A program made the translations under genes and the position numbers. Source: Rhizobium jaguaris (GTDB taxonomy: Bacteria; Pseudomonadota; Alphaproteobacteria; Rhizobiales; Rhizobiaceae). Taken from it: a stretch of DNA of 64,000 bases. Where the stretch lies: NCBI RefSeq assembly GCF_003627755.1, contig NZ_CP032694.1:4511316-4575315 (forward strand), in the 5' to 3' direction. Numbering within the stretch: the first letter of the stretch is position 1; the number at the start of each line of letters is the position of its first letter. Below the pieces are notes generated by a model that was not told the DNA's origin, did not search any database, and worked only from the letters and a program-made list of their open reading frames with translations. Below are positions 9,029 to 19,291 of the stretch, piece after piece.

Positions 9029-9514
9029 TTATTCGGCGGAGTCGGCTGAATCGGCGTTGAGTTGGCCGTATTTGGCCTCACCGATCTTTTCGAGCAGATC
9101 AATCTGAGTTTCCAGGAAGTCGATATGACCTTCCTCGTCCGCCAGCAGTTCCTCGAACAGCTTCATTGAAACATAGTCTCCGGCGTCGTGACAGATATCG
9201 CGTGACTTCTTGTAGGCGGTGCGGGCGTCGTATTCGCCGGCGAGATCGGCTTCCAGGACTTCCTTGACATTCTGGCCGATGCGCAGCGGCGCCAGCGTCT
9301 GCAGGTTCGGATGCCCCTCGAGGAAGATAATCCGAGCGACCAGACGATCGGCGTGGTGCATCTCTTCGATGGATTCCGCACGCTCCTTCTTGGCAAGCTT
9401 GGTATAGCCCCAATCTTCCAGAAGCCGGTAATGAACCCAATATTGATTGACTGCACCGAGTTCGAGAAACAGCGCCTCGTTAAGCCGCTCGATGACTTTT
9501 TTGTCGCCTTTCAA
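9029..9514 (-). CDS. bfr: Bacterioferritin
   Basis: 161-aa haem-containing ferritin that forms a 24-mer iron store. All diiron ligands are present at the standard positions (Glu18, Glu51, His54, Glu94, Glu127, His130) as is the haem-ligating Met52 ([10 protein letters not shown]). The N-terminus [15 protein letters not shown] is canonical. The gene overlaps the upstream bfd reading frame by 35 bases, so the two are co-transcribed and probably translationally coupled. Length is typical. The C-terminal tail is slightly longer and acidic. Confidence 0.96.
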   Translation of the reverse strand: MKGDKKVIERLNEALFLELGAVNQYWVHYRLLEDWGYTKLAKKERAESIEEMHHADRLVARIIFLEGHPNLQTLAPLRIGQNVKEVLEADLAGEYDARTAYKKSRDICHDAGDYVSMKLFEELLADEEGHIDFLETQIDLLEKIGEAKYGQLNADSADSAE

Positions 9515-9791
9515 TGTCCGCTCTCCTGTTTTCTTCGTGGAACTTTTTCAAGCGGGACATGAAATCAAATATCTCCGCCTCAGTCGAGTGGCGGCGGGCA
9601 TGATAGTCCTCGGTCGTCTGGATGATGATGTCGACGACATTCGGAAAACAGCCGCAGCAACGGCCGCGCTTCGACATGGCGTGATAGACCTTGGCGGGAA
9701 CGATGAGCTGCCAACAATCCTGATCAAGGAGCTCAATGATGGTCTCCCGGATTTCTTTGTCGGTGATGTAATTACAACTGCAAACCAGCAT
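9480..9791 (-). CDS. bfd: Bacterioferritin-associated ferredoxin
   Basis: 103-aa [2Fe-2S] protein that donates electrons to bacterioferritin for iron release. Cluster ligands fit the Bfd pattern: Cys4 and Cys6 near the N-terminus, and Cys45 with Cys48 in RGRCCGC. The C-terminal about 35 residues ([13 protein letters not shown]) extend beyond E. coli Bfd. It overlaps the 5' end of bfr, forming the bfd-bfr operon. In the 139-base upstream gap there is a TTGACA on the minus strand (9858-9853) but no convincing -10 at the right distance. I could not recognise an Irr or RirA site. Confidence 0.93.
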   Translation of the reverse strand: MLVCSCNYITDKEIRETIIELLDQDCWQLIVPAKVYHAMSKRGRCCGCFPNVVDIIIQTTEDYHARRHSTEAEIFDFMSRLKKFHEENRRADIERRQKSHRAA

Positions 9792-9930
9792 CTTCGCTCA
9801 GCCCGTCAAACATGACATCTGCTGTCTTGTTTCTGCGAAAGAAGACGATCTTTGTCAAGAAAGAATCGATTCATTTTTCATGACGACAGGCGGGGCAGGG
9901 TCACTTCAGTGTGAGACTTACCCCTGCGTA

Positions 9931-12900
9931 TCAATGGAAGTTACGGCCTCGCGGCATGACACTTGCCGTTTCGGTGACATCTCTGTGGCCATCTGCCACG
10001 GTCTCGGCCGCCTGCGCCCGCGCCAGCCGGCTTGCCTCGATGAGCCGTTTCTTTTGCCGGTGATCCATGGTCGGGCGCAAGGCTTCATCTGCCCGATCGC
10101 TGACCCCAAAGCGCCTAGCTTCGCATTGTAGGATCCCCAGCGCCGAGGTCATATCCTCGATATAGTCGACCACCACATGGATGACGCCACTTTCGCTCTG
10201 CAGTCGGCCGCGGATCTTGACCAACCGGGCGCCCATGACGATGGCGCGGTATTTGTCGAACATTTTCGGCCAGACGATCGCATTGGAGACGCCGGTCTCG
10301 TCCTCCAGCGTCATGAAGATCACGCCCTTCGCCGATCCCGGCCGCTGGCGCACCAGCACCAGTCCGGCGATTGTCACCATCCGTCCATTAGCGACATTGG
10401 TCAGATCTCGGTTCTGCACGATGCCCATACGTGCGAAATCGGCCCGTAGGAAGGAAACAGGATGCGCCTTCAACGACAGCGACAGATAGCGATAATCCTC
10501 GATCACCTGCTCGCCGGGCAGCATTTCCGGCAGGGAAACCGCTGGCTCGACTTGCAGGTCGGTGCGGTCGGCAAGATCGAAGAGGGGAAGCTTTTCAGCG
10601 GCGCTGCCGGCATCGAGCGCCCGCACGGCCCAGAGCGCCTCGCGACGGCTGAGCCCGATCGAACGAAAGGCATCGGCATCGGCCAGACGCTCAATAGCGG
10701 ACTTGGCAAGGCCGGAGCGCAGCCAGAGATCCCGCACGGACCGATAGCCATCGCCACGCCGCTCGACGAGCTGCTTCATCTCATCCTCGGACAGGCCTTT
10801 GACCTGCAGGAAGCCGATACGGACGGCACATTGCGTCTTGATGATCTCGCGCATTGACGCATGGCGCGGCTCGACCGAACTGCGATCGAAAGACGCCTTC
10901 TCTAGCAGGCAATCCCAACTGGAATGATTGACATCCACCGGGCGCACCTCGACGCCATGCTCACGCGCATCGCGCACGAGCTGCGCCGGCGCATAGAAGC
11001 CCATGGGCTGGGCATTCAGGATCGCCGCACAGAAGACATCGGGATAGTAGGCCTTGAGCCAGGAAGAGGCGTAGACGAGCAAGGCAAAGGAAGCCGCATG
11101 GCTTTCGGGAAAGCCATATTCGCCGAAGCCCTTGATCTGCTCGAAGCAGTTCTTGGCAAACTCACGATCATACCCTCTCGCAGCCATGCCTTCGACCATC
11201 TTCTTCTCGAAAGTGTGGATGGTCCCGGTTCGCTTGAAGGTCGCCATCGCCCGGCGCAACTTGTCAGCCTCAGCAGGCGTAAACCCTGCTGCCGTAATGG
11301 CGATTTGCATTGCCTGTTCCTGAAACAGGGGGACTCCCAGCGTTCGCTTCAGAACCTCTTTCAGCTCTGGGCTCGGATAGTCGAGTTCCTTTCCTGCCCG
11401 ATCGGCCTCCCGCCGCTTGAGATAGGGATGCACCATATTGCCCTGGATCGGGCCAGGCCGGACGATCGCCACTTCGATGACCAGATCGTAGAATCTGCGA
11501 GGCCGGAGGCGTGGCAGCATGCTCATCTGCGCCCGGCTTTCGATCTGGAAAACGCCGATCGTGTCGGCACGGCAGATCATGTCATAGACAGGTTCGCCAT
11601 CCGGATAGTTGGCGTAGCCAAGATCGGCAAGCTCCTTCTTCACGTCGTAATGCAGCAGAAGGAGATCGAAAGCCTTGGCAAGACAAGTCAGCATGCCGAG
11701 CGCCAGCACGTCGATCTTCAATATGTTGAGATTGTCGAGATCATCCTTGTTCCACTCGATCATGTAGCGGTCGTCCATCGCCGTGTGCATGATCGGCACG
11801 ACTTCATCCAGTCGATCCCGGGTGATGACAAAGCCGCCGACATGCTGGGTCAGATGCCGGGGAAAACCCATTAGCGTCGAAGCATAGGAAAGAACATTCC
11901 GTGTCGTCCTGTCCTTGAGATCGAGACCGGCAACCTTCGCCTCGCGCTCGGACAGCTCCTCCGTCGACCAGCCCCAGACACCGCTTGCAAGAGCCGACTG
12001 CACATCCTCCGACAAGCCGAAGGCTTTCGCCACTTCGCGACCGGCCGAGCGCGCCCGATAGCTGGTGACCGCAGCCGTCAGCCCGGCATGTTCGATGTGG
12101 TAATGGTCATAGATAAACTGGATGACTTTTTCACGCTTCTCATGCTCGAAATCAACATCGATGTCAGGCGGTTCCTCGCGTTCCGTCGAGATGAAGCGCT
12201 CGAACAAAAGCGTCGTAATCTTCGGATTGACTTCCGTGATCCTGAGACAATAGCAGACCAAGGAGTTGGCGGCTGAACCGCGCCCCTGACACAAAATATT
12301 CTGGCTGCGGGCAAACTCCATGATGCGACGCACTGTCAGGAAGTAAGGCTCATATTGCCGCTCGCGTATAAGAGTAAGCTCATCGTTGATCTGTTTGACG
12401 ACTTCTTCGGGAATCTCATCGGGATATCGCCATCTGGCGCCCTCCCACGTCAGCCGCTCCAGCGTTTCCGAAACGGTTTGGCCGGGAACGCTTTCGTCGG
12501 GATAATTATGCTTCAGCTCATCCAGCGAAAAAGACAGCCGGCTAAAAAACTTCTGCGTATTGGCGATGGCCTTCGGATAATCCCTGAAAAGGCGGGCCAT
12601 CTCGGCAGAATCCTTCATATAACGTTCGGCATTGGCAGCCAGCTTGAAGCCGGCCTCGGCGATCGGCACATGCTCGCGGATCGAAATGACGATATCGGCA
12701 AGCGGCTTGCGTTCGGTGGCGTGATAGACCGGTTGGTTGCTGGCGATCAGTCGCACGCCATTGCGCTGCGCAAGGATAGAAAGCGTGGCAAAGACCATCT
12801 GATCCCGCCCGTCATAGGCAGGCGACAGGACCATATGGAACTTTCGGCCAAAGCGCATCCATAGCCGCTTCAGGCATTCCTCAAGCTTTGCCTGCCCCTC

Positions 12901-13407
12901 CGGCGTCTCGATGCTGTCAGCCTCGGGAACAAGGGCCAGCATCATCTCGTCGCCCCATTCCATCAGATCGGCTTCTTCGAGCTGGCAGGAGCCTTTCTCG
13001 GCCCTGAGGTTGCCGGCGCTCAACAGCCGGCAGAGATGCGCCCAGCCCTTGCGGCTCTGCGGATAGGCAAGGACATCGGGCGTGCCGTCCGAAAACACCA
13101 GGCGAGCGCCGGGCTGGAAGGGAACTGGTTTCAGGAGGGGCTTTTCCGGCTCCCCCTTGGCTCTAAGTTCAAGGTTTTCCTCGGCGGTCCTCTTATATTC
13201 CGCCCGGAGAACCTTGATATGCGCATGCGCCCTGACGACGCCTGCAACCGAATTGCGGTCGGCAATTCCAAACCCCGAAAGTTTCAGGATAGCGGCTCGC
13301 ACCACCATCTCTTCCGGATGCGAGGCGCCTTCGAGAAAGGAGAAATTCGTTCTCACCCCGATCTCGAATAAGGGTACGGGTTCGTGAAAGCTCGGGCGCG
13401 CGTTCAT
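9931..13407 (-). CDS. dnaE2: Error-prone DNA polymerase DnaE2 (ImuC)
   Basis: 1158-aa C-family DNA polymerase that carries out translesion synthesis with ImuA and ImuB. Order: PHP domain (from [20 protein letters not shown]), polymerase core with [12 protein letters not shown] and the catalytic aspartates in [14 protein letters not shown], helix-hairpin-helix region, and C-terminal OB fold ([15 protein letters not shown]). It lacks the long C-terminal tau-binding region of replicative DnaE. ATG 13407 overlaps the imuB stop (ATGA), so this is the third gene of the SOS cassette. An open frame eight codons upstream exists but the overlap favours 13407. Confidence 0.95.
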   Translation of the reverse strand: MNARPSFHEPVPLFEIGVRTNFSFLEGASHPEEMVVRAAILKLSGFGIADRNSVAGVVRAHAHIKVLRAEYKRTAEENLELRAKGEPEKPLLKPVPFQPGARLVFSDGTPDVLAYPQSRKGWAHLCRLLSAGNLRAEKGSCQLEEADLMEWGDEMMLALVPEADSIETPEGQAKLEECLKRLWMRFGRKFHMVLSPAYDGRDQMVFATLSILAQRNGVRLIASNQPVYHATERKPLADIVISIREHVPIAEAGFKLAANAERYMKDSAEMARLFRDYPKAIANTQKFFSRLSFSLDELKHNYPDESVPGQTVSETLERLTWEGARWRYPDEIPEEVVKQINDELTLIRERQYEPYFLTVRRIMEFARSQNILCQGRGSAANSLVCYCLRITEVNPKITTLLFERFISTEREEPPDIDVDFEHEKREKVIQFIYDHYHIEHAGLTAAVTSYRARSAGREVAKAFGLSEDVQSALASGVWGWSTEELSEREAKVAGLDLKDRTTRNVLSYASTLMGFPRHLTQHVGGFVITRDRLDEVVPIMHTAMDDRYMIEWNKDDLDNLNILKIDVLALGMLTCLAKAFDLLLLHYDVKKELADLGYANYPDGEPVYDMICRADTIGVFQIESRAQMSMLPRLRPRRFYDLVIEVAIVRPGPIQGNMVHPYLKRREADRAGKELDYPSPELKEVLKRTLGVPLFQEQAMQIAITAAGFTPAEADKLRRAMATFKRTGTIHTFEKKMVEGMAARGYDREFAKNCFEQIKGFGEYGFPESHAASFALLVYASSWLKAYYPDVFCAAILNAQPMGFYAPAQLVRDAREHGVEVRPVDVNHSSWDCLLEKASFDRSSVEPRHASMREIIKTQCAVRIGFLQVKGLSEDEMKQLVERRGDGYRSVRDLWLRSGLAKSAIERLADADAFRSIGLSRREALWAVRALDAGSAAEKLPLFDLADRTDLQVEPAVSLPEMLPGEQVIEDYRYLSLSLKAHPVSFLRADFARMGIVQNRDLTNVANGRMVTIAGLVLVRQRPGSAKGVIFMTLEDETGVSNAIVWPKMFDKYRAIVMGARLVKIRGRLQSESGVIHVVVDYIEDMTSALGILQCEARRFGVSDRADEALRPTMDHRQKKRLIEASRLARAQAAETVADGHRDVTETASVMPRGRNFH

Positions 13408-15032
13408 GCGAAGACCCCGTGCATATACCAATCCGGTCCCGTTCCGCCTCGACCGTAGAGACCCTTGCGGAACAGCCAGAAACGATGGCCCTCTTCATCC
13501 TCGATCTGGAAATAATCGCGGGCAGGCTCTTCCTTTTCCTCGACCCACCATTCCGCCGAAAGCCGCTCCGGCCCTTCGGCCCGGCTGACCCGATGCATGA
13601 CTCGCCGCCAGCGGAACTGCCGGGGAGGGCCGTCGGGTACTTCGGCGGCAACGGTTTCGATCAGCTCCGGCATGCGAAACAGCCGCAGCGGCCGCTCGCC
13701 GCGGAAGAAGCCATGGCCGGCATCTTCTCTGCCGGTCCGCGGCTTCGAAGCGAGGATAGCCATGGCCGGCATTGGTCGCACGGCCCGTTCAGGGATATGA
13801 CTCTGCTGCAATTCGAACCCTTGCAGGCAATCCGGCCCCAGCCGTGCGGCCACCCGGTCGACAAAGGCGGAAAGCGAGCTGTCCTGGCGGTCTTCACCGA
13901 CAAAATCGCCTTGCGTTGCATCGAAAGGTGCATGCTGAAGGACGTTGAGGCGGACGATCTCGAAGCCATAGCCGACATCAAGATCGTCATGAATGGCGCC
14001 AAAGCGCTCCGTGAACAGGCTTGCGATCCGGCTCGGCTCCCGCAGCGGCTGCGATGCGCCGGCTGCGATGCGGAACACTATGCCGTCGACCCGGAACAGC
14101 AAAAGCTCGAACAAACGGCCACCGACGCCCCGGCCTTCCAGCCCCGGCTTCACGGTTTCGGCAAGCTGGCGGGCAAGCTGGAGAATATCGTCTTCCGCCT
14201 GCACCGGCTCGGCAAGCCGGCGCTCGGCCGACAATTGCGCAACCGGACGGCGCGGCGAGATCGGCTCCTCGACGAGGCCGACGGCCTGATCGAGCCGCAA
14301 AATCAGCTGTGCACCGAAGCGACGGGCAAGGGGCGCACGCGGCGCAGCCAGCAGATCGCCCGCCTGCTTCAATCCCAGCTTCTGCAAGGCCGCAACGGTT
14401 TCCTCGCCAAGCCTGAGCGAGGCGACCGGCAGTGGGGCCAGCGCCTCCTCCATGGCCTCCGGAGGAATGGCGCGACTCTCGTCGAAGCGGGCAACCGCCC
14501 AGGACAGGCCTGGCGCGGAGGAGATGGCGCCGCGGACATCGAGCCCAAGACGGGAAATCCGGATCAGGATATCCTCGAGCAGCGCTTCTTCACCGCCGAA
14601 GAGATGGGCGCAACCGGTAATATCGAGAAAGAGCCCGTCCTTGCCGTCGATCGCTACCAGCGGCGTATAGCGATCGCACCAATCGGCGATCGCCTCCAGC
14701 AGCTTGCGGTCCGCGCCCGGATCTTCTTCCACGACGTCAAGGGCGGGACAGATCGCCTTTGCCTCGGCAACACCCTGACTGAGCTTCAGGCCGATCGTCT
14801 CGGCCCTTTCGTTGAGCGCGGTCAACCGCATGGCATTGTTCAGCTTGCCGGCGCAGGCGAGCGGCGGCGCTTCAAGCCTGCCTGTCGAACGCCAGGACAG
14901 ACCCCAGCGCTTGCGCGAGATCCGGTCGGTCGGCAGATGCGGGAAGGTTAGCGCCAGAATGCGCTGCGTGTTCGCCGGGAAAGGCAGGGCGCTGAGTGTC
15001 GAGGACAGGGGCAAACTGGCGGTCATGGGCAT
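13404..15032 (-). CDS. imuB: ImuB, Y-family-like mutasome protein
   Basis: 542-aa Y-family polymerase relative that is catalytically inactive and acts as the hub linking ImuA, DnaE2 and the sliding clamp. The finger/palm region ([43 protein letters not shown]) is visible, but the paired acidic metal ligands of active DinB enzymes are not. GGAG lies 4 bases before ATG 15032 and 10 before ATG 15026; either may be used. The start lies well inside the imuA frame, and dnaE2 begins at its stop codon. Confidence 0.92.
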   Translation of the reverse strand: MPMTASLPLSSTLSALPFPANTQRILALTFPHLPTDRISRKRWGLSWRSTGRLEAPPLACAGKLNNAMRLTALNERAETIGLKLSQGVAEAKAICPALDVVEEDPGADRKLLEAIADWCDRYTPLVAIDGKDGLFLDITGCAHLFGGEEALLEDILIRISRLGLDVRGAISSAPGLSWAVARFDESRAIPPEAMEEALAPLPVASLRLGEETVAALQKLGLKQAGDLLAAPRAPLARRFGAQLILRLDQAVGLVEEPISPRRPVAQLSAERRLAEPVQAEDDILQLARQLAETVKPGLEGRGVGGRLFELLLFRVDGIVFRIAAGASQPLREPSRIASLFTERFGAIHDDLDVGYGFEIVRLNVLQHAPFDATQGDFVGEDRQDSSLSAFVDRVAARLGPDCLQGFELQQSHIPERAVRPMPAMAILASKPRTGREDAGHGFFRGERPLRLFRMPELIETVAAEVPDGPPRQFRWRRVMHRVSRAEGPERLSAEWWVEEKEEPARDYFQIEDEEGHRFWLFRKGLYGRGGTGPDWYMHGVFA

Positions 15033-15840
15033 TCCACTCCAGGGTTATGGAAAAGGGCGCCGGGTTGCGGCTCTTTTCCAGGGTGAGACGAAAGGCCGGA
15101 TGACCGATGCTGCCGCCAAGCAGCGATCCGTCCGGCAGGGACCGCGCCTGGGCCGGCGCGGGTTCGACGAGCAGACGGAAGAGAGCGCTGCTCGCCTCTT
15201 CCTCGCCCGCTTGACGCAACAGAAACAAAGGCCGCCCCGCCGCCTTGGCCCGAAGCGCAAGCCGCCGGCTCTCGGTCAGCCCAAAGCGGGCCGGATTGCC
15301 GCGCACTTCCAGAATGACGACCGCAAAGGCCGTACTGACGAGAGCCGCCTCCGCCAGCCAGAGCGCCTCTTCCAGCTTGCGCGGCGATGCCTGCAGAAAG
15401 CCGGCAGGTTCCAATCCGAAATCCCGAAGCCCGATCGCATAGGGTAGGCCCGCCTCCATCGTCGCGACCGTATCGCCGATCCACAGAACCGGCGATACGG
15501 TCGCAGTTTTGCCGGCGGCTTGCCCCCCAGACCGCGCAGCAAGAGCTTTAAGCCGCGCAGCGAGAGCGAGAGTGAAACCGCTGGCCGCTCCGGCATCCCG
15601 CAAGGCCAGCGACCGGATCTCCGTCAGCGCATCGAGCGGCACGCCGCCCTGCATCGCCTCGTCGAGATCGGTGATCCCAATCGCAAGCGGCTGGACAACA
15701 TCCGCCGGACCGGCCCCCGGCTCCGCCACCAGCGCCTCATGCGCCACGGCTGCCAGCGCCGGTATCGGCCTGCCTTCCAGTCGGGCGATGGTTTCACGCA
15801 GGGCAAAAAGCGTCTCCCGCGCCACGGCGGCCTCAGCCAT
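14872..15840 (-). CDS. imuA: ImuA, SOS mutasome RecA-like protein
   Basis: 322-aa ImuA protein, a RecA/SulA-like fold that partners ImuB and DnaE2 in damage-induced mutagenesis. The N-terminus (RETLFALRETIARLEG) and core (LDEAMQGGVPLDALTEI; ETPVLWIGD-like VSPVLWIGDTVA) match the family. The gene is first in the operon and a LexA box lies 24 bases before its ATG. Its last 50 or so codons overlap the start of imuB in another frame (161 bases), so the C-terminal tail is an unusual extension; the conserved core ends near ITLEWNA. Confidence 0.92.
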   Translation of the reverse strand: MAEAAVARETLFALRETIARLEGRPIPALAAVAHEALVAEPGAGPADVVQPLAIGITDLDEAMQGGVPLDALTEIRSLALRDAGAASGFTLALAARLKALAARSGGQAAGKTATVSPVLWIGDTVATMEAGLPYAIGLRDFGLEPAGFLQASPRKLEEALWLAEAALVSTAFAVVILEVRGNPARFGLTESRRLALRAKAAGRPLFLLRQAGEEEASSALFRLLVEPAPAQARSLPDGSLLGGSIGHPAFRLTLEKSRNPAPFSITLEWNAHDRQFAPVLDTQRPAFPGEHAAHSGANLPASADRPDLAQALGSVLAFDRQA

Positions 15841-15863
15841 GACGTTAGCTCCAGATCAATTAT

Positions 15864-15878
15864 GTTCCTGTTATGTTC
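15864..15878 (-). promoter_or_regulatory. LexA (SOS) box upstream of imuA
   Basis: GTTC (15864-15867), seven bases, GTTC (15875-15878): an exact match to the alphaproteobacterial LexA operator GTTC-N7-GTTC. It lies 24-38 bases before the imuA ATG and so should cover its promoter. It predicts RecA-dependent induction of imuA-imuB-dnaE2 after DNA damage. Confidence 0.88.
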
Positions 15879-16003
15879 TTATGGATTCCAGAGGTCCAAG
15901 GAAGAGTCAACACCATTTTATGAGAAAATATTCCTCTGCCTGATTCCACTCTCGAAAAACCGAAACAAAGGCTCTATATGACCAGCTAAGAAAGGGAGCA
16001 TTT

Positions 16004-16441
16004 ATGGCCCGCATTGACCAGAGCGAGGATTGGCGGGACCGCCACGCGCCCTCAATCAGCACATTTGAATCGCTGGCCATGGAGGCTTACGGCCACCTGC
16101 CGGATGAATTTCGCTCGCTCACCGGCGATCTCATCATTCTCATCGAAGATTTTCCCGACGACGAGGTGTTCGAGGATATGGCGCTGGAAACGCCCTTCGA
16201 CCTGCTCGGCCTGTTCGAAGGCCGCGGCATCTCGGAGCGTTTCACCGCCCAAACCGGGGAAATGCCCAACAAGATCCGCCTCTATCGCCGGCCGATCATC
16301 GATTATTGGGCGGAAAACGAAGAAACCCTCGGCGACATCATTACTCATGTCCTGATCCACGAGATCGGCCACCATTTTGGCCTCAGCGACGAGGACATGG
16401 AGCGCATCGAAGCCAGCGCCGAGGAAGCGACGGATCGGTGA
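16004..16441 (+). CDS. Zincin-like metallopeptidase family protein
   Basis: 145-aa cytoplasmic protein with an intact HExxHxxGxxD zinc motif (HEIGHHFGLSD; His119, Glu120, His123, Asp129), which places it in the minimal zincin (possible metallopeptidase, DUF1025) family. There is no signal peptide. The natural substrate is not known. It is divergent from imuA, separated by 163 bases that include the LexA box; whether the box also affects this gene is unclear. ATG 16004 has AAAGGGAGC upstream. Confidence 0.88.
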   Translation: MARIDQSEDWRDRHAPSISTFESLAMEAYGHLPDEFRSLTGDLIILIEDFPDDEVFEDMALETPFDLLGLFEGRGISERFTAQTGEMPNKIRLYRRPIIDYWAENEETLGDIITHVLIHEIGHHFGLSDEDMERIEASAEEATDR

Positions 16442-16462
16442 AGCATTCCCGCATATACTTGA

Positions 16463-16885
16463 TTAGTCTTTGCGGACCGGTCTAGTGACCGTTGCGTACC
16501 AAATATCCCTAAGACAAATGCAATTATAATCAACAACATCTGTCATAGCCAAAAATATCTCTTCAAGAATATTCTTGTCGATTCTATAGACTTCCGCACT
16601 TAAATCTTCCGCATCAACATGGATGACACCGGATGCATCTAAAATGGGATTGAGATATTTCGAGAATTCCTTGTCGAGGAAAGCAATAGGGATAGGTTCG
16701 CAAACGTAAGAAATTAATTTCTCACCGTTGAACACCATTCCCCAGTTTTCGACCCCTTCTTCCCAATCCGTGCGGCCATCTGGCACCCTCGCTCCCAATG
16801 ACTTCAATAGCTTTGAGAACGATGCCTTATTCCATCTACCTTTTAACTTGAGCGCATCTCGGAACGTATCCGTTATATCAAACAA
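16463..16885 (-). CDS. Hypothetical protein, AT-rich orphan
   Basis: 140-aa frame that I do not recognise. Its base composition is visibly more AT-rich than its neighbours (runs such as aatgcaattataatc), and its codon use differs, which suggests recent transfer. The protein looks soluble and globular, with no signal or membrane segment; sequence from TDWEEGVENWGMVFNG to IPIAFLDKEF is rich in aromatics. The start is TTG 16885, preceded by CAGGGAT; the next Met is at residue 50, so a 5' truncation is possible. It is convergent with the metallopeptidase gene (21-base gap). A lone immunity-type protein is one guess without direct evidence. Confidence 0.55.
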   Translation of the reverse strand: MFDITDTFRDALKLKGRWNKASFSKLLKSLGARVPDGRTDWEEGVENWGMVFNGEKLISYVCEPIPIAFLDKEFSKYLNPILDASGVIHVDAEDLSAEVYRIDKNILEEIFLAMTDVVDYNCICLRDIWYATVTRPVRKD

Positions 16886-16966
16886 ATTGAATCCCTGGAG
16901 ACAACGAATGAAGAGATGGCAGGATCGCCAGTCTATCCTTTCTTGCGGTTAAGCCATTGCGATGGC

Positions 16967-17173
16967 TTACTGCTCCGAAAGCTTCATTTCCGGATCGTAA
17001 TCCTTGCCCGCGACGTCCTTGACGACTGCCTGGCCGCACTGCATCAGGCCGGTTGCGGCGTTGAAGGCGTAGGTCGGCGAGCCCGAGAGTTCCCAGCCCT
17101 TGTTCAGCGCCGCGGTCACCTTGTGGCAGAAGGAAGCGTCGTCGGGGCCGGTGAGGAAGCGATAGAGTTTCAT
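16967..17173 (-). CDS. DUF1737 family small protein
   Basis: 68-aa protein beginning MKLYRFLTGPDDASFCHKV and continuing ALNKGWELSGSPTYAFNA and GLMQCGQAVVKDV, the characteristic DUF1737 pattern. Function is unknown. Its ATG overlaps the stop of the upstream CoA-lyase gene (4-base overlap, 17170-17173), so it is translated as the second gene of a two-gene operon. The pairing suggests, but does not prove, a shared role. Confidence 0.85.
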   Translation of the reverse strand: MKLYRFLTGPDDASFCHKVTAALNKGWELSGSPTYAFNAATGLMQCGQAVVKDVAGKDYDPEMKLSEQ

Positions 17174-18108
17174 GAAACGGTCTTTCGTTGTGCAATGGAG
17201 CGCTCTGCAATCAGCTCGGATTTATGGACCAGTCTTTCCGCCTGGACAAGATGCAGCCGCTCGACCATACGCCCGCCGAGGTTCACGACGTTGAGGCCGG
17301 CCGCCGCCCGATCGGCGAAAGCGGCGACAATGGCTTTAGCCTCGGCAAGAGCCGCCTCGTCCGGTCCGAAATGCCGGTTGGCGAGCTCGATCTGGCTCGG
17401 ATGGATCAGCATCTTGCCGACAAAGCCCATGGCGTGGCCCTCGGCACATTCGGCATCCAGGGCCTGCATATCCTTGAAATCGTTGAGGACACTGTCGATG
17501 GCGTCGAGCCCATAGGCACTGACAGCCAGCACCACCTGCATCAGCCAGGGCACGAGGTAGGTGCGGCCCGGCTGCGGTAACACACCAGTTTCCTTGCGCA
17601 AATCGTTGAGACCGACGACGAAACAATCGAGCCGGCTTCCTGCCGTACGGCCGGCCTCCGCTATTGCCGCGGCGTTCAAGATGCCGCGCGGCGTCTCGAT
17701 CATCGCCCAGATGCGCAGGCTGTCCGGCGCATCCGCCTCGGCAAGCCTGTCGCTAACCGTCATTACATCCTGCGGCTCGTCGATCTTGGGCAGAAGAACG
17801 GCATCCGGTTCGAGCGCCAGCACCAACTCCAGATCATCGGCGCCAAAACCGGACGACAGGCTATTGATGCGGATGATCCGCTCTTTGCCGGCCGCTTCTT
17901 TGCCGGCTGGCGGCGGATCGGCGAAAAATGTCCGCAAGTTCTCCCGCGCTTCCGCCTTCTTCTCCGGCGCCACGGAATCCTCGAGATCGAAGATGACCGC
18001 ATCGCAATCTAGGCTGGCTATCTTTTCAAGAGCACGGCGATTGATCGCTGGGACACTCAGCACCGAGCGGCGCAGGCGGACGGAACTGGGAGGGGCGGGT
18101 CGGCTCAT
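17170..18108 (-). CDS. CitE-like CoA ester lyase (HpcH/HpaI aldolase family)
   Basis: 312-aa member of the citrate lyase beta subunit family. Visible motifs: RSVLSVPAINRRALEKI at the N-terminus, FDLEDSVAPEKK, RINSLSSGFGADD, AMIETPRGILNA with the Mg-binding Glu, and KMLIHPSQIELAN. There are no citF/citD neighbours, so it is a stand-alone lyase of the malyl-CoA or citramalyl-CoA type; which ester is used cannot be told from sequence alone. It overlaps the DUF1737 gene downstream by four bases. Confidence 0.85.
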   Translation of the reverse strand: MSRPAPPSSVRLRRSVLSVPAINRRALEKIASLDCDAVIFDLEDSVAPEKKAEARENLRTFFADPPPAGKEAAGKERIIRINSLSSGFGADDLELVLALEPDAVLLPKIDEPQDVMTVSDRLAEADAPDSLRIWAMIETPRGILNAAAIAEAGRTAGSRLDCFVVGLNDLRKETGVLPQPGRTYLVPWLMQVVLAVSAYGLDAIDSVLNDFKDMQALDAECAEGHAMGFVGKMLIHPSQIELANRHFGPDEAALAEAKAIVAAFADRAAAGLNVVNLGGRMVERLHLVQAERLVHKSELIAERSIAQRKTVS

Positions 18109-18234
18109 GATAGAGTTTTGCCGCGCTTTCAGCCATCAGGCAAGATAACAACGGGCAAGACAACAAAAAGCCATGCTCCTCTTGCAGATGAAAGGAGAGA
18201 GGACCACATTGCCATGAGTAGAGAGGTCTCGACC

Positions 18235-18465
18235 ATGCAGAATATCCGTTCCTTGTTTATCGCGCTTGCGGGCATCACCGTGTTTGCAGCCCTGGCGCTG
18301 TTTACCGTTTCGCTCACGCTCGCCGTCGGCGGCATCCTCACCGTGCTTATGGTGGGCCGCGCGATTTCATTGCGGATGAAGCCTGCTCCGGTCCGTGCCA
18401 AGGCGAACGGTCAGCGCGAAATGCGCATCTGGAACGACGGTCGCGGCACGATCATCGACCTCTAA
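18235..18465 (+). CDS. Small membrane protein of unknown function
   Basis: 76-aa protein with one long or two short hydrophobic helices (SLFIALAGITVFAALALFTV, then LTLAVGGILTVLMVG), a basic middle (ISLRMKPAPVRAKA) and a conserved-looking tail (MRIWNDGRGTIIDL). ATG 18235 follows GAGAGG by nine bases; ATG 18214 in frame is an alternative that would add seven residues. It is divergent from the CitE-like gene. I recognise no function. Confidence 0.65.
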   Translation: MQNIRSLFIALAGITVFAALALFTVSLTLAVGGILTVLMVGRAISLRMKPAPVRAKANGQREMRIWNDGRGTIIDL

Positions 18466-18563
18466 GACAAGACCGCGGGCAGAGCGGCTCCTTGCCGTTC
18501 TCCGATGCACTTCCCCACGCGCAATTCTTGACATGCGGATCTGCGGCCTAAGCGCCCGGTTTC

Positions 18564-18609
18564 AGAGCATTTCCAAGATTCCCCTTCATTTTTGCAGGGA
18601 TTTGCTCTA
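18564..18609 (+). repeat. Short inverted repeat before leuD
   Basis: AGAGCA (18564-18569) and TGCTCT (18603-18608) bound a 46-base segment whose inner sequence TTTCC.../GGGAT is partly complementary. It resembles the ends of the type A and type C repeats in this window and lies 47 bases before leuD. Confidence 0.35.
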
Positions 18610-18655
18610 TTGGCAGGATATTCGTGCATAGCCGAAAATTGAAGGCAGGACCCCC

Positions 18656-19264
18656 ATGGACAAGTTCGTGAAGTTAACCGGTGTCGCAGCACCCCTCCCG
18701 GTCGTCAATGTCGACACCGACATGATCATCCCGAAGGATTATCTGAAGACCATCAAGCGCACCGGTCTTGGCACGGGTTTGTTCGCTGAAGCCCGCTACA
18801 ATGAGGACGGCTCGCCGAACCCGGATTTCGTGCTGAATAAGCCCGCCTATCAGAATGCCAAGATCCTCGTCGCCGGCGACAATTTCGGCTGCGGTTCCTC
18901 GCGCGAACATGCCCCTTGGGCGCTGCTCGACTTCGGCATCCGCTGCGTCATTTCGACCAGTTTCGCCGACATTTTCTACAACAATTGCTTCAAGAACGGC
19001 ATTCTGCCGATCAAGGTCAGCCAGGAAGACCTCGACAAGCTGATGGACGACGCCTCGCGCGGCTCCAATGCCATTCTAACGGTCGATCTGGAAAACCTCG
19101 AAATCACCGGCCCGGACGGCGGCACGCTCAAGTTCGAACTCGACGAATTCAAGCGCCATTGCCTGCTGAACGGCCTCGACGATATCGGTCTGACGCTGGA
19201 AAAAGCCAAGGCGATCGACAGTTTCGAAAAGTCGAATGCCTCATCCCACCCCTGGGCTGCCTGA
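18656..19264 (+). CDS. leuD: LeuD, 3-isopropylmalate dehydratase small subunit
   Basis: 202-aa swivel-domain subunit of isopropylmalate isomerase (leucine biosynthesis, step 2), which works with LeuC encoded elsewhere. Diagnostic motifs: [32 protein letters not shown] and [11 protein letters not shown]. Length and start (ATG 18656 after GGCAGGACCCCC) are normal. A strong terminator follows, so the TIM-barrel gene and leuB downstream are not simply an extension of this transcript. Confidence 0.95.
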   Translation: MDKFVKLTGVAAPLPVVNVDTDMIIPKDYLKTIKRTGLGTGLFAEARYNEDGSPNPDFVLNKPAYQNAKILVAGDNFGCGSSREHAPWALLDFGIRCVISTSFADIFYNNCFKNGILPIKVSQEDLDKLMDDASRGSNAILTVDLENLEITGPDGGTLKFELDEFKRHCLLNGLDDIGLTLEKAKAIDSFEKSNASSHPWAA

Positions 19265-19291
19265 TCGATTTCATCATCGCATCTACGTTTC

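Noticed and set aside
13419..14951. Open frame of 510 codons on plus opposite imuB
   Set aside because: Antisense shadow; imuB is supported by family motifs, operon overlap and ribosome site.
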